Below are positions 8,149-16,867 of a DNA stretch of 64,000 nucleotides, one piece after another. The first letter of the stretch is position 1. Every line of letters begins with the position of its first letter. The notes under the pieces were generated by a model. The model was not told the DNA's origin, searched no databases, and saw only the letters and a list, made by a program, of their open reading frames with translations. The translations under genes were made by a program, and so were the position numbers. Source of the DNA: Paenibacillus sp. FSL R10-2734 (GTDB lineage: Bacteria > Bacillota > Bacilli > Paenibacillales > Paenibacillaceae); the NCBI RefSeq assembly GCF_037963865.1, contig NZ_CP150170.1, positions 1,240,001 to 1,304,000 on the forward strand, written 5' to 3'.

Positions 8149-10227
8149 ATGGCTAGAGAGTTCTCCTTAAAAAATACACGTAATATCGGGATCATGGCGC
8201 ATATTGATGCTGGTAAAACAACTACCACAGAGCGGATTCTTTTCTACACAGGCCGTACGCACAAAATCGGTGAAGTTCACGAGGGTGCTGCTACAATGGA
8301 CTGGATGGAGCAAGAACAAGAGCGCGGAATCACGATTACGTCCGCTGCTACAACTGCTGCGTGGAAAGGTCACCGCATCAATATCATTGATACCCCAGGA
8401 CACGTTGACTTCACTGTTGAAGTTGAACGTTCCCTGCGTGTATTGGATGGGGCAGTTGGTGTATTTAGTGCAAAAGAGGGCGTTGAGCCTCAGTCTGAAA
8501 CCGTATGGAGACAGGCTGACCGTTATAACGTTCCCCGGATTGCATATGTAAACAAAATGGACATTATCGGTGCGGATTTCCTTAACGTAATCGAAACTAT
8601 GCGTGATCGTCTTCAAGCCAATGCAGTTGCTATTCAATTGCCAATCGGTGCAGAGAGTGATTTCACTGGTATTATCGACCTAGTTGAGCAAAAAGCACAC
8701 ATGTTCAGAGATGATCTGGGCCAAAACATCGAAGTAACGGATATTCCGGAAGAATATTTGGCCAAAGTTGAGGAGCTGCGTCTCGAGTTGATCGAGAAAG
8801 TTGCTGAACTTGATGAAGATCTGACTATGAAGTACCTGGAAGGCGAAGAAATTACAGTTCCGGAAATTAAAGCTGCACTGCGCAAAGGCGTAGTTGAAGT
8901 TAAATTGTTCCCTGTAATTGTTGGATCCTCCTACCGTAACAAAGGGATTCAGCTTATGCTGGATGCTGTTATTGATTACTTGCCATCTCCTCTTGACGTT
9001 CCAGCAATCACTGGACATCTTGATGATGGAACTGAAGCAGTTCGTCATTCTTCGGATGAAGAACCGTTTGCAGCTTTGGCATTTAAAATCATGACTGACC
9101 CTTATGTAGGTAAACTTACGTTCTTCCGTGTATACTCTGGCGTTCTAGAGTCCGGATCTTACGTAGTTAATGCTACTAAGAACAAGCGTGAACGTATTGG
9201 TCGTATCCTTCAAATGCATGCTAACAGCCGTCAAGAGATTTCCATCGTGTATTCTGGCGACATCGCTGCAGCAGTTGGTTTGAAAGACACCAGTACAGGT
9301 GATACACTGTGTGATGAGAAGCATCCAGTAATTCTGGAATCAATGAACTTCCCTGATCCAGTTATCGAAATCGCTGTTGAACCAAAAACAAAAGCTGACC
9401 AAGATAAATTGGGCGTTGCTCTCGGTAAGTTGACTGAAGAGGATCCAACTCTTCGTGCTCATACTGATGAAGAAACAGGCCAAACTATCCTGGCTGGTAT
9501 GGGTGAACTTCACTTGGACATCATCATCGACCGTATGCGTCGTGAGTTCAAAGTAGAAACCAATGTGGGTAAACCACAGGTTGCTTACCGCGAAACGTTC
9601 AAGGCACCTGCTCGCGTTGAAGGTAAATTTGTACGCCAATCTGGTGGTCGTGGTCAATACGGTCACGTATGGGTTGAATTTGAACCCCTCGAGCCAGGTA
9701 CTGGTAGCAAATTCGAAAGTAAAGTAGTGGGTGGCTCGGTTCCTAGAGAGTACATCGCTCCTGCACTTGCGGGTATCGAAGAACAAATGAAAAACGGCGT
9801 ACTTGCAGGCTTCCCGCTTGTAGACGTTAAAGCTACCATCGTTGATGGTTCTTACCATGATGTCGATTCCAACGAAATGGCATTTAAAATTGCTGGATCG
9901 ATGGCACTTAAAGCAGCTAAAGACAAGTGTAAACCTGTCCTGCTTGAGCCAATCATGAAAGTAGAAGTAACTGTTCCTGAGGAATATATGGGTGATGTTA
10001 TGGGTATGCTGAACTCCCGCCGTGGCCGTATCGAAGGTATGGATTCCCGTGGTGGAGCGCAAATTATTCGTGCTAAGGTGCCTCTTTCCGAAATGTTCGG
10101 ATACTCTACAACTCTTCGTTCTGGTACTCAAGGACGTGGCGTATTCTCAATGGAGCTTTCTCACTATGAAGAAGTTCCTAAATCCATTGCGGAAGAGATC
10201 GCTGCTAAGAACAAAGGCGGAGAATAA
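8149..10227 (+). CDS. fusA: Elongation factor G
   Basis: Translocation GTPase, 692 aa. G-domain motifs are all present: G1 AHIDAGKTTTTE, G2 RGITITSAA, G3 DTPGHVDF and G4 NKMD. Domain IV (VGKPQVAYRETF onward) and the domain V segment MGDVMGMLNSRRGRIEGM are intact. It starts at ATG 8149 behind GAAGGGAG. The length and single copy beside tuf fit canonical EF-G, not a Tet(M)-like or EF-G2 paralogue. Confidence 0.98.
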   Translation: MAREFSLKNTRNIGIMAHIDAGKTTTTERILFYTGRTHKIGEVHEGAATMDWMEQEQERGITITSAATTAAWKGHRINIIDTPGHVDFTVEVERSLRVLDGAVGVFSAKEGVEPQSETVWRQADRYNVPRIAYVNKMDIIGADFLNVIETMRDRLQANAVAIQLPIGAESDFTGIIDLVEQKAHMFRDDLGQNIEVTDIPEEYLAKVEELRLELIEKVAELDEDLTMKYLEGEEITVPEIKAALRKGVVEVKLFPVIVGSSYRNKGIQLMLDAVIDYLPSPLDVPAITGHLDDGTEAVRHSSDEEPFAALAFKIMTDPYVGKLTFFRVYSGVLESGSYVVNATKNKRERIGRILQMHANSRQEISIVYSGDIAAAVGLKDTSTGDTLCDEKHPVILESMNFPDPVIEIAVEPKTKADQDKLGVALGKLTEEDPTLRAHTDEETGQTILAGMGELHLDIIIDRMRREFKVETNVGKPQVAYRETFKAPARVEGKFVRQSGGRGQYGHVWVEFEPLEPGTGSKFESKVVGGSVPREYIAPALAGIEEQMKNGVLAGFPLVDVKATIVDGSYHDVDSNEMAFKIAGSMALKAAKDKCKPVLLEPIMKVEVTVPEEYMGDVMGMLNSRRGRIEGMDSRGGAQIIRAKVPLSEMFGYSTTLRSGTQGRGVFSMELSHYEEVPKSIAEEIAAKNKGGE

Positions 10228-10243
10228 TTACTAGATTTAACTT

Positions 10244-10296
10244 GTCGTCCGGGTATAATCACTCAGTCAACTAAGATAAACATATATGCGGGCGAC
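10244..10296 (+). other. Hairpin in fusA-tuf gap
   Basis: GTCGTCCG (10244-10251) pairs with CGGGCGAC (10289-10296), eight pairs including one G-U, around a loop that contains a TATAAT (10254-10259) with no clear -35. It may be an attenuation or processing site letting tuf be expressed more strongly than fusA. Confidence 0.35.
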
Positions 10297-10337
10297 TCAA
10301 AATATAAGGAACCCCACATTAAGGAGGAACTGTTCAA

Positions 10338-11528
10338 ATGGCAAAGGCAAAGTTTGAACGTAACAAACCGCACGTTAACATCGGTACTATTGGTCACGTC
10401 GACCATGGTAAAACGACTCTGACTGCTGCAATCACTACTGTATTGTCCAAAACTTACGGTGGCGCAGCTATCGCATTCGATCAAATCGACAAAGCTCCTG
10501 AAGAACGCGAACGTGGTATCACAATCTCTACTTCCCACGTTGAATATGAAACTCCTAACCGTCACTACGCTCACGTAGACTGCCCTGGTCACGCCGACTA
10601 TGTTAAAAACATGATCACTGGCGCAGCGCAAATGGACGGAGCTATCCTGGTTGTATCCGCAGCTGATGGCCCTATGCCACAAACTCGCGAGCACATCCTG
10701 TTGTCCCGTCAAGTAGGCGTTCCTTACATCGTTGTCTTCTTGAACAAATGCGACATGGTTGAAGACGAAGAGTTGTTGGAATTGGTTGAAATGGAAGTTC
10801 GTGACTTGCTGAGCGAGTATGACTTCCCAGGCGACGATACTCCAATCATCCGTGGTTCTGCTCGTGAAGCTCTGCAAAACCCTGATGGCGACTATGCTAA
10901 AAAAATCATTGAAATGTTTGAAACAATCGATGAGTATATTCCACTTCCTGAGCGTCAAACTGACAAGCCTTTCTTGATGCCTGTCGAAGATGTATTCTCC
11001 ATCACTGGCCGCGGTACTGTGGCAACTGGTCGCGTAGAACGCGGAACAGTTAAAGTCGGAGAAGAAATCGAAATCGTTGGTATTCACGAAGATACTAAGA
11101 AATCCGTAGTTACGGGCGTAGAAATGTTCCGTAAATTGCTGGATTCCGCTCAAGCGGGCGACAACATCGGAGCTTTGCTTCGTGGTGTAGACCGTAACAT
11201 GATCGAGCGTGGCCAAGTATTGGCTAAGCCGAACTCTGTTAAACCACACACTGAGTTCACTGCTCAAATCTACGTTTTGACTAAAGAAGAAGGCGGACGT
11301 CACAAACCATTCTTTACTGGTTACCGTCCACAGTTCTACTTCCGTACAACTGACGTAACTGGCATCATCAACTTGCCAGAAGGTACTGAAATGGTTATGC
11401 CTGGTGACAACATCACTGTAACTGTTTCCTTGATCTCCCCTATCGCTATTGAAGAAGGTACTAAATTCTCCATTCGCGAAGGTGGACGTACAGTTGGAGC
11501 AGGTAGCGTAGCTTCCATCCAAAAATAA
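10338..11528 (+). CDS. tuf: Elongation factor Tu
   Basis: Aminoacyl-tRNA delivery GTPase, 396 aa, the usual bacterial length. G1 GHVDHGKTT, G3 DCPGHADY and G4 NKCD are visible, with domains II and III complete to the C-terminal GAGSVASIQK. AAGGAGG lies at 10321-10327. Codon use is extremely biased, as expected for one of the most abundant proteins. A strong terminator follows, so the str operon ends here rather than running into the S10 operon. Confidence 0.98.
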   Translation: MAKAKFERNKPHVNIGTIGHVDHGKTTLTAAITTVLSKTYGGAAIAFDQIDKAPEERERGITISTSHVEYETPNRHYAHVDCPGHADYVKNMITGAAQMDGAILVVSAADGPMPQTREHILLSRQVGVPYIVVFLNKCDMVEDEELLELVEMEVRDLLSEYDFPGDDTPIIRGSAREALQNPDGDYAKKIIEMFETIDEYIPLPERQTDKPFLMPVEDVFSITGRGTVATGRVERGTVKVGEEIEIVGIHEDTKKSVVTGVEMFRKLLDSAQAGDNIGALLRGVDRNMIERGQVLAKPNSVKPHTEFTAQIYVLTKEEGGRHKPFFTGYRPQFYFRTTDVTGIINLPEGTEMVMPGDNITVTVSLISPIAIEEGTKFSIREGGRTVGAGSVASIQK

Positions 11529-11565
11529 ATTCGTTTCTATCTGCGGGTAGACTCTGAATCATAGT

Positions 11566-11602
11566 GCCCCGGATTCTTCTTGCGGAGAATCCGGGGCTTT
11601 TT
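11566..11602 (+). terminator. Intrinsic terminator after tuf
   Basis: Perfect 12-bp stem GCCCCGGATTCT / AGAATCCGGGGC (11566-11577, 11586-11597) followed by TTTTT. Confidence 0.93.
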
Positions 11603-11703
11603 GTGTTCTCAAACAATTATTTACATTTCGACATTATATGATGAATAAAACGCATGAATATGAGAAAATTCTACAAATTTCAACAAAAAACTACGATAAA
11701 TTG

Positions 11704-11733
11704 TTTACAATTTTAATAATCATAGAGTAAAAT
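11704..11733 (+). promoter_or_regulatory. Sigma-A-like promoter for the globin chemoreceptor
   Basis: TTTACA at 11704-11709, an 18-bp spacer and TAAAAT at 11728-11733. It lies in a very AT-rich stretch 50 bp before the gene, and no SigD-type motility promoter is evident. Confidence 0.6.
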
Positions 11734-11783
11734 GATAGGAAGTATTATTGTAAAATAATAGGAATTTAGGGAGGGTGATTAAT

Positions 11784-13133
11784 ATGCGGAAATGTCCTTT
11801 TTCATTCATGCACGCTTTAACATCACGTAATAATAATGAGGATTCTCACACCCCTAATTTCAAAGAAATTAAACATCAGAATAAGCTTAATGAGGATGTA
11901 TTTCATACTCTTGAGGGTCATGGTGAGCTCAATGAGCAAATGAAAATGATTGATCTAACTGAATCAGATTTGAAGCTACTACGTAGGGTGAAGCCTATTG
12001 TTGAACAGAATATAGACTATATTACTGATCAATTCTACAATTCAGTATTAGGTGTGAATAAACTTGAAGCCATAATATTGGAGCATAGTAGTATAGAAAG
12101 ATTGAAAACAACCCTCCGTGAGCATATCATTGAAATATTTGATGGCAAGGTTGATGATGAATACATAGCAAAGCGACTGAAGATTGCTAATATTCATAAA
12201 AGAGTAGGACTTGAACCTAAGTGGTACTTGTCCGCTTTTCAAAATCTTCAGAACGTATTTATACATGTTATCTATAATGAAACACATGATGACAATGCAC
12301 GCCTACAAGTAGTTCAGACCGTGACGAAGTTGCTTAACCTTGAGCAACAACTTGTCCTTGAGGAATACGAGAAGGAGAACGTCAAAGAGAAAGAACAACA
12401 GTACTTATTGGTTAAAAATGAATTAAAGCAGAAAATTGCTGAATTCAGTAGTGAGTTAATAGATTTTAGCATCGACACTAATGCTGCTGTGAAGCAGCTA
12501 GTAGCCAGTAGCAATGAAGTGAATAGAACATTCCAACATACAGCTTCATCCGCTCTAGAGTCACAGGGGTTGGCTACAGATGGTCATGAGCATTTGGACA
12601 ACCTGACAGGGCAAATAAATCTTATATATCAAAGCACTAGTGAAATGGAACACTCAGTTCACGAATTAAGCAATTCCTCTAAACAAATCCAAAAGATCGT
12701 AAACTCCGTTAAGGATATTGCGGATCAAACTAAAATTCTCTCTCTTAATGCAACGATAGAAGCCGCCAGGGCCGGAGAGCATGGTAGAGGGTTTAGTGTA
12801 GTTGCCCAAGAAGTTAGTCGATTGGCAGAGGATACGAAGAATACTGTAATTCAGATCGTAGAACTAACTAATAAATCAGGAAATCTCACACAGCAGGTCG
12901 TTGAGGAGATTCGTAAGGTACAGGAGTTAACCAAGAGTGGGAAGCTTCAATCTGTCGAGACTAGTCTTTTGTTTACCGATATTGTAGAGGCCATGAGAAG
13001 TAGTACAGAGGAGATTGTTATAGTAGAAGAAGAAATAAGAACATTGATTCAAACTATAGAGGGAATTGGGTCAGCAACAGCGCAGACAGCAGAGTCAGCT
13101 GAGTTTTTCAGGTCTGCCACTGAGAATCTTTAA
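11784..13133 (+). CDS. hemAT: HemAT-type heme (globin) methyl-accepting transducer
   Basis: Soluble aerotaxis-type receptor, 449 aa, with no membrane segment. Residues about 45-190 are a globin-coupled sensor domain; the IHKRVGLEPKWYLSAFQ segment contains the expected proximal heme ligand at His138. Residues about 210-449 are the cytoplasmic methyl-accepting hairpin, with the tip ATIEAARAGEHGRGFSVVAQE that docks CheA/CheW. ATG 11784 has AGGGAGGG 8 nt upstream; GTG 11775 would lie in that site. It sits alone between the str and S10 operons with its own promoter. Codon use is visibly less biased than its neighbours, which suggests later insertion. Oxygen as the ligand is inferred from the family. 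Confidence 0.88.
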   Translation: MRKCPFSFMHALTSRNNNEDSHTPNFKEIKHQNKLNEDVFHTLEGHGELNEQMKMIDLTESDLKLLRRVKPIVEQNIDYITDQFYNSVLGVNKLEAIILEHSSIERLKTTLREHIIEIFDGKVDDEYIAKRLKIANIHKRVGLEPKWYLSAFQNLQNVFIHVIYNETHDDNARLQVVQTVTKLLNLEQQLVLEEYEKENVKEKEQQYLLVKNELKQKIAEFSSELIDFSIDTNAAVKQLVASSNEVNRTFQHTASSALESQGLATDGHEHLDNLTGQINLIYQSTSEMEHSVHELSNSSKQIQKIVNSVKDIADQTKILSLNATIEAARAGEHGRGFSVVAQEVSRLAEDTKNTVIQIVELTNKSGNLTQQVVEEIRKVQELTKSGKLQSVETSLLFTDIVEAMRSSTEEIVIVEEEIRTLIQTIEGIGSATAQTAESAEFFRSATENL

Positions 13134-13193
13134 CCTATATAATAGTAATAAAGCAGCGAATGAAAAAAATATGCGTTGTTTTGTTATTTTAGC

Positions 13194-13222
13194 TTGCAAT
13201 ACTGCTGCCTATTATATATAAT
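13194..13222 (+). promoter_or_regulatory. Sigma-A promoter of the S10 operon
   Basis: TTGCAA (13194-13199), 17-bp spacer, perfect TATAAT (13217-13222). The predicted start lies about 130 nt ahead of rpsJ, leaving a long leader. Confidence 0.85.
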
Positions 13223-13227
13223 AATAA

Positions 13228-13359
13228 ATGTTGTTCTGAGACGTTGCGATGATGTGAGAGGTTACTGACACACCCGGCCCCTTTGCCATGGGGACGAGGT
13301 CAGAAAATTTTCACGGAGTATGTCCGATACCAAATTGGGCGATAGAAGGAGGGACTAAA
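13228..13359 (+). ncRNA. S10-operon leader RNA (candidate L4-type autoregulatory leader)
   Basis: About 130 nt between the promoter and rpsJ. CTGAC (13265-13269) pairs with GTCAG (13299-13303), enclosing CCCC / GGGG (13278-13281, 13290-13293). S10 leaders in Bacillales and E. coli respond to ribosomal protein L4; the position and shape fit, but the ligand is inference. No U-run terminator is obvious, so control would more likely be translational. Confidence 0.5.
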
Positions 13360-13668
13360 ATGGCAAAGCAAAAAATTCGTATTCGCTTGAAAGCATACGA
13401 CCACAGAATTCTTGATCAATCCGCTGAGAAGATTGTTGAAACAGCAAAACGTTCGGGTGCAGGTGTATCCGGGCCGATTCCGTTACCAACTGAGAAGCAA
13501 ATCATTACTATTCTCCGTGCGGTACACAAGTACAAGGATTCCCGTGAACAGTTTGAACAACGGACTCACAAACGTTTGATCGATATTGTGAACCCAACAC
13601 CACAAACTGTAGACGCCTTGATGCGCTTGGATCTACCGTCCGGTGTAGATATCGAAATCAAATTGTAA
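13360..13668 (+). CDS. rpsJ: 30S ribosomal protein S10 / NusE
   Basis: 102-aa S10, which serves in the 30S head and also as NusE in rRNA antitermination with NusB. It starts at ATG 13360 after GAAGGAGGG; the frame stays open upstream into the leader, but MAKQKIRIRLKAYDHRILD is the conserved N-terminus. The loop motif SGPIPLPTEK and the C-terminal LPSGVDIEIKL are canonical. First gene of the S10 operon. Confidence 0.97.
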   Translation: MAKQKIRIRLKAYDHRILDQSAEKIVETAKRSGAGVSGPIPLPTEKQIITILRAVHKYKDSREQFEQRTHKRLIDIVNPTPQTVDALMRLDLPSGVDIEIKL

Positions 13669-13710
13669 TTCTATTATTAGTAACTTAGGAAAAGAAAAGA
13701 GGTGTCAACA

Positions 13711-14334
13711 TTGAAAGGTATCTTAGGAAAAAAACTCGGTATGACTCAAGTGTTTACTCCAGAAGGTAACGTAATTCCAGTTACTGTTATCGAAGCAGGA
13801 CCTTGTGTAGTACTGCAAAAGAAAGACCTGAATATCGACGGATATGAAGCAGTGCAATTGGGCTTTTCTGATAAAAAAGAAAGTCGCTCCAATAAGCCTG
13901 AACAGGGTCACGCCAAAAAGGCAAATGCAACACCTAAGCGCTACGTTCGCGAAATTCGCGGTGTTGATCTCGGGTCTCTCGAGGTTGGACAAGAGCTGAA
14001 GGCTGATATCTTTGCTGAGGGCGAATTTGTTGACGTAACTGGTACATCTAAAGGTAAAGGTTTCCAAGGTAACATCAAACGTTGGGGACAAAGCCGCGGA
14101 CCAATGGCACACGGATCGCGTTACCACAGAAGACCAGGTTCCATGGGTTCTATCCAAGCTAACCGTGTTCCTAAGGGCAAACGCCTTCCAGGACATATGG
14201 GTCACACGACTATTACGGTTCAAAAGCTTGAAATTATCAAGGTTGATGTTGAACGTAACGTATTGCTGATTAAAGGCGCTATCCCAGGTCCTAAAAACAG
14301 CTTCGTGAAAGTTAAACAAACCGTTAAGAAATAA
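13711..14334 (+). CDS. rplC: 50S ribosomal protein L3
   Basis: Early-assembly 23S-binding protein near the peptidyl-transferase centre, 207 aa from TTG 13711. AGAGGTG (13698-13704) is correctly placed for that TTG; the in-frame GTG at 13702 lies inside the site and would add three residues. The central extension GQSRGPMAHGSRYHRRPGS and KGKRLPGHMGH are diagnostic of L3. Confidence 0.96.
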   Translation: MKGILGKKLGMTQVFTPEGNVIPVTVIEAGPCVVLQKKDLNIDGYEAVQLGFSDKKESRSNKPEQGHAKKANATPKRYVREIRGVDLGSLEVGQELKADIFAEGEFVDVTGTSKGKGFQGNIKRWGQSRGPMAHGSRYHRRPGSMGSIQANRVPKGKRLPGHMGHTTITVQKLEIIKVDVERNVLLIKGAIPGPKNSFVKVKQTVKK

Positions 14335-14359
14335 TTACCTAAGAAAGGAGGAACATGAA

Positions 14360-14983
14360 ATGCCAAAAGTAACACTTTTTAATATTAGTGGCAACGAAGT
14401 TGGTGAAGTAGAACTTAGCGACACAGTATTCGGTATTGAACCGAATGAGCACGTTCTACATGAAGCTGCGCTTATGCAAAGAGCTTCCCTTCGTCGTGGT
14501 ACACACAAAGTAAAAGGACGTTCTGAAGTTCGTGGCGGTGGACGTAAACCTTGGAAACAAAAAGGTACAGGTCGCGCTCGTCAAGGCTCCATTCGTTCTC
14601 CACAATGGAAAGGCGGCGGCGTTGTCTTCGGACCAACACCACGTAGCTATTCCTGGAAATTGCCTAAGAAGGTTCGTCGTTTGGCGATCAAATCCGCTTT
14701 GTCCTCGAAAGTACTCGAGAATGACATTATCGTATTGGATAGCTTGACAATGAATGCTCCGAAAACGAAAGAATTCGCAGCAATCTTGAACAACCTGAAA
14801 GTGGATCGCAAGGCGTTGATCGTAGCTACTAGCTATGATGATAACGTAGCACTTTCCGCTCGTAACATCCCTGGGGTGAAATTCGTAGCGGCTGACGGCA
14901 TTAATGTTCTTGACGTACTGACGTACGACAAACTGATCATCACTAAAGAAGCAGTTCTGAAGGTAGAGGAGGTGTTCGCGTAA
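14360..14983 (+). CDS. rplD: 50S ribosomal protein L4
   Basis: 207-aa L4, lining the peptide exit tunnel with its long loop (GGGRKPWKQKGTGRARQGS, residues about 58-80, the macrolide-contact region, wild-type in appearance). In related bacteria L4 also represses its own operon through the S10 leader. AAAGGAGG lies at 14344-14351. Its TAA overlaps the rplW ATG by one base, implying coupled translation. Confidence 0.97.
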   Translation: MPKVTLFNISGNEVGEVELSDTVFGIEPNEHVLHEAALMQRASLRRGTHKVKGRSEVRGGGRKPWKQKGTGRARQGSIRSPQWKGGGVVFGPTPRSYSWKLPKKVRRLAIKSALSSKVLENDIIVLDSLTMNAPKTKEFAAILNNLKVDRKALIVATSYDDNVALSARNIPGVKFVAADGINVLDVLTYDKLIITKEAVLKVEEVFA

Positions 14984-15276
14984 TGAAAGATCCTCGTGAT
15001 ATTATCAAACGTCCGGTGATTACGGAACGTACTTCCGACTACATGAGCGAAATGAAATACGCTTTTGAAGTGGATATCCGTGCTAACAAAACCGAAATCA
15101 AAAAAGCTGTCGAGGCTATTTTCAAAGTAAAAGTAACGAATGTGAACACAATGCGCGTACCTGGCAAACTGAAACGTTATGGTAAATATTCTGGTTACAC
15201 TCCAGAATGGAAAAAAGCCATCGTTAAGCTTAGCCCGGACAGCAAGCCGCTTGAATTTTTTGAAGCGGTAGAATAA
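14983..15276 (+). CDS. rplW: 50S ribosomal protein L23
   Basis: 97-aa exit-tunnel protein that docks trigger factor and SRP. It begins MKDPRDIIKRPVITERT, the classic L23 start, and contains the MRVPGKLKRYGKYSGY loop. The start ATG shares its first A with the rplD stop, and the AGAGGAGG inside the end of rplD supplies the ribosome binding site. Confidence 0.96.
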   Translation: MKDPRDIIKRPVITERTSDYMSEMKYAFEVDIRANKTEIKKAVEAIFKVKVTNVNTMRVPGKLKRYGKYSGYTPEWKKAIVKLSPDSKPLEFFEAVE

Positions 15277-15303
15277 TACTCTTAAAGTAAGGAGGAAACT
15301 ATA

Positions 15304-16134
15304 GTGCCAATCAAAAAGTACAAACCGACCTCTCCGGCAAGACGCCATATGTCTGTGTCTACGTTTGAAGAAATTACAACAAACCAGCCAGAGAAATCGT
15401 TGCTTTCTCCGCTGTTCAAACATGCGGGACGCAACAACCAAGGTAAAATTACGGTTCGTCACCATGGCGGCGGACACAAACGTAAATACCGTATTATCGA
15501 CTTCAAGCGGACTAAAGACGGCATACCAGGTAGCGTTGCTACAATCGAGTATGACCCGAACCGTACATCTAATATTGCTTTGATCCACTATGCTGATGGA
15601 GAGAAACGTTACATCATCGCTCCTAAAGGCCTTAAAGTTGGGGATAAAGTAGAGTCTGGCCCAACAGCCGACATCAAAATTGGTAACAGTCTTGCACTGG
15701 AGAACATCCCAGTGGGTACAGTTATCCACAACATTGAGTTGAAACCAGGTAAAGGCGGACAATTGGTTCGTGCTGCTGGTACAGAAGCTCAATTGCTTGG
15801 TAAAGAAGAAAAATACTGTTCCGTTCGTTTGTCATCCGGTGAGGTTCGTAAGATCCTTAGCGTATGCCGTGCAACTATCGGTTCCGTAGGTAACGAAGAT
15901 CATGAATTGATCAAAATCGGTAAAGCTGGACGTAGTCGCTGGCTCGGCCGTCGCCCTGAAGTACGCGGTGTAGTAATGAACCCGAACGATCACCCACACG
16001 GTGGTGGTGAAGGCCGCGCTCCAATCGGACGTAAATCGCCTATGTCTCCATGGGGTAAACCAACCCTTGGTTACAAAACGCGTAAGAAAAACAAGGCATC
16101 TGATAAATATATCGTTCGCCGCCGCACGAAATAA
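15304..16134 (+). CDS. rplB: 50S ribosomal protein L2
   Basis: 276-aa L2, required for subunit association and peptidyl-transferase structure. It starts at GTG 15304 after AAGGAGG. The functional C-terminal motif with the conserved His (MNPNDHPHGGGEGRAP, then GRKSPMSPWGKPTLG) is intact. Followed by a 75-bp gap with a perfect hairpin before rpsS. Confidence 0.97.
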   Translation: MPIKKYKPTSPARRHMSVSTFEEITTNQPEKSLLSPLFKHAGRNNQGKITVRHHGGGHKRKYRIIDFKRTKDGIPGSVATIEYDPNRTSNIALIHYADGEKRYIIAPKGLKVGDKVESGPTADIKIGNSLALENIPVGTVIHNIELKPGKGGQLVRAAGTEAQLLGKEEKYCSVRLSSGEVRKILSVCRATIGSVGNEDHELIKIGKAGRSRWLGRRPEVRGVVMNPNDHPHGGGEGRAPIGRKSPMSPWGKPTLGYKTRKKNKASDKYIVRRRTK

Positions 16135-16168
16135 GACGCTTCTGGCAAGTTATAAAGCGCGAAGCGTC
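16135..16168 (+). other. Intercistronic hairpin rplB-rpsS
   Basis: Perfect 8-bp stem GACGCTTC (16135-16142) with GAAGCGTC (16161-16168) beginning directly after the rplB stop codon, with no U-tract. Likely an mRNA processing or stability element. Confidence 0.5.
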
Positions 16169-16209
16169 GATTCGCGGTTTGAAGAAACGGATGAAGGGAG
16201 GATTCACAC

Positions 16210-16488
16210 ATGGGTCGCAGTTTAAAGAAGGGGCCGTTTATCGATGGCTACCTGCTTAAAAAAGTTGAGGAACTGAACGAGGCTGAGAAAAAGGTTGTAG
16301 TTAAAACTTGGTCCCGTCGCTCAACCATTTTCCCTCAGTTTATCGGACATACGTTTGGTGTATATGACGGCCGTAAACACGTGCCTGTATACGTAACAGA
16401 AGATATGGTAGGTCACAAGTTGGGCGAGTTCGCGCCAACACGTACTTACAAAGGCCACGCGGGTGACGATAAGAAAACAAGAAGATAA
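16210..16488 (+). CDS. rpsS: 30S ribosomal protein S19
   Basis: 92-aa head protein of the 30S, contacting A-site tRNA through its tail. MGRSLKKGPFIDGYLLKK and the GHKLGEFAPTRTYKGHAG motif are diagnostic. GAAGGGAGG precedes ATG 16210. It lies between rplB and rplV as in all S10 operons. Confidence 0.97.
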   Translation: MGRSLKKGPFIDGYLLKKVEELNEAEKKVVVKTWSRRSTIFPQFIGHTFGVYDGRKHVPVYVTEDMVGHKLGEFAPTRTYKGHAGDDKKTRR

Positions 16489-16521
16489 TAATAAGGTCTC
16501 TGTTTGAAAGGAGGGTAAACA

Positions 16522-16854
16522 ATGGAAGCAAAAGCACATGCAAGATCGGTGCGGATTTCCGCTCGTAAAGCGAAGTTGGTTGTTGACTTGATTCGCGGAA
16601 AGCAAGTGGGGGAAGCAATTGCAATTCTTCGCCACACTCCGAAATCCGCTTCTCCGGTTGTTGAGAAGTTGCTTAATTCGGCAATTGCGAATGCTGAGCA
16701 TAACTATTCTTTGGACGTGAACAGTTTGTTCGTTAGCGAAGTTTTCGTTAACCAAGGTCCTACTATGAAACGTTTCCGTCCGCGCGCCATGGGTCGCGCA
16801 AGCCGGATCAATAAACGCACGAGCCACATTACACTGGTGGTATCTGAGAAATAA
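16522..16854 (+). CDS. rplV: 50S ribosomal protein L22
   Basis: 110-aa L22, whose beta hairpin (NQGPTMKRFRPRAMGRASRI, residues about 76-95) lines the exit tunnel next to L4 and is the second macrolide-resistance hot spot; no deletion or insertion is seen there. AAAGGAGGG lies before ATG 16522. Confidence 0.97.
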   Translation: MEAKAHARSVRISARKAKLVVDLIRGKQVGEAIAILRHTPKSASPVVEKLLNSAIANAEHNYSLDVNSLFVSEVFVNQGPTMKRFRPRAMGRASRINKRTSHITLVVSEK

Positions 16855-16867
16855 GGAGGGATAACAC

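Noticed and set aside
10263..11522. 419-aa open frame on the minus strand across tuf, and similar long antisense frames in rpoB, rpoC, fusA, rplC and rplB
   Set aside because: They mirror highly biased coding sequence on the other strand, have no ribosome binding site and no recognisable domains.
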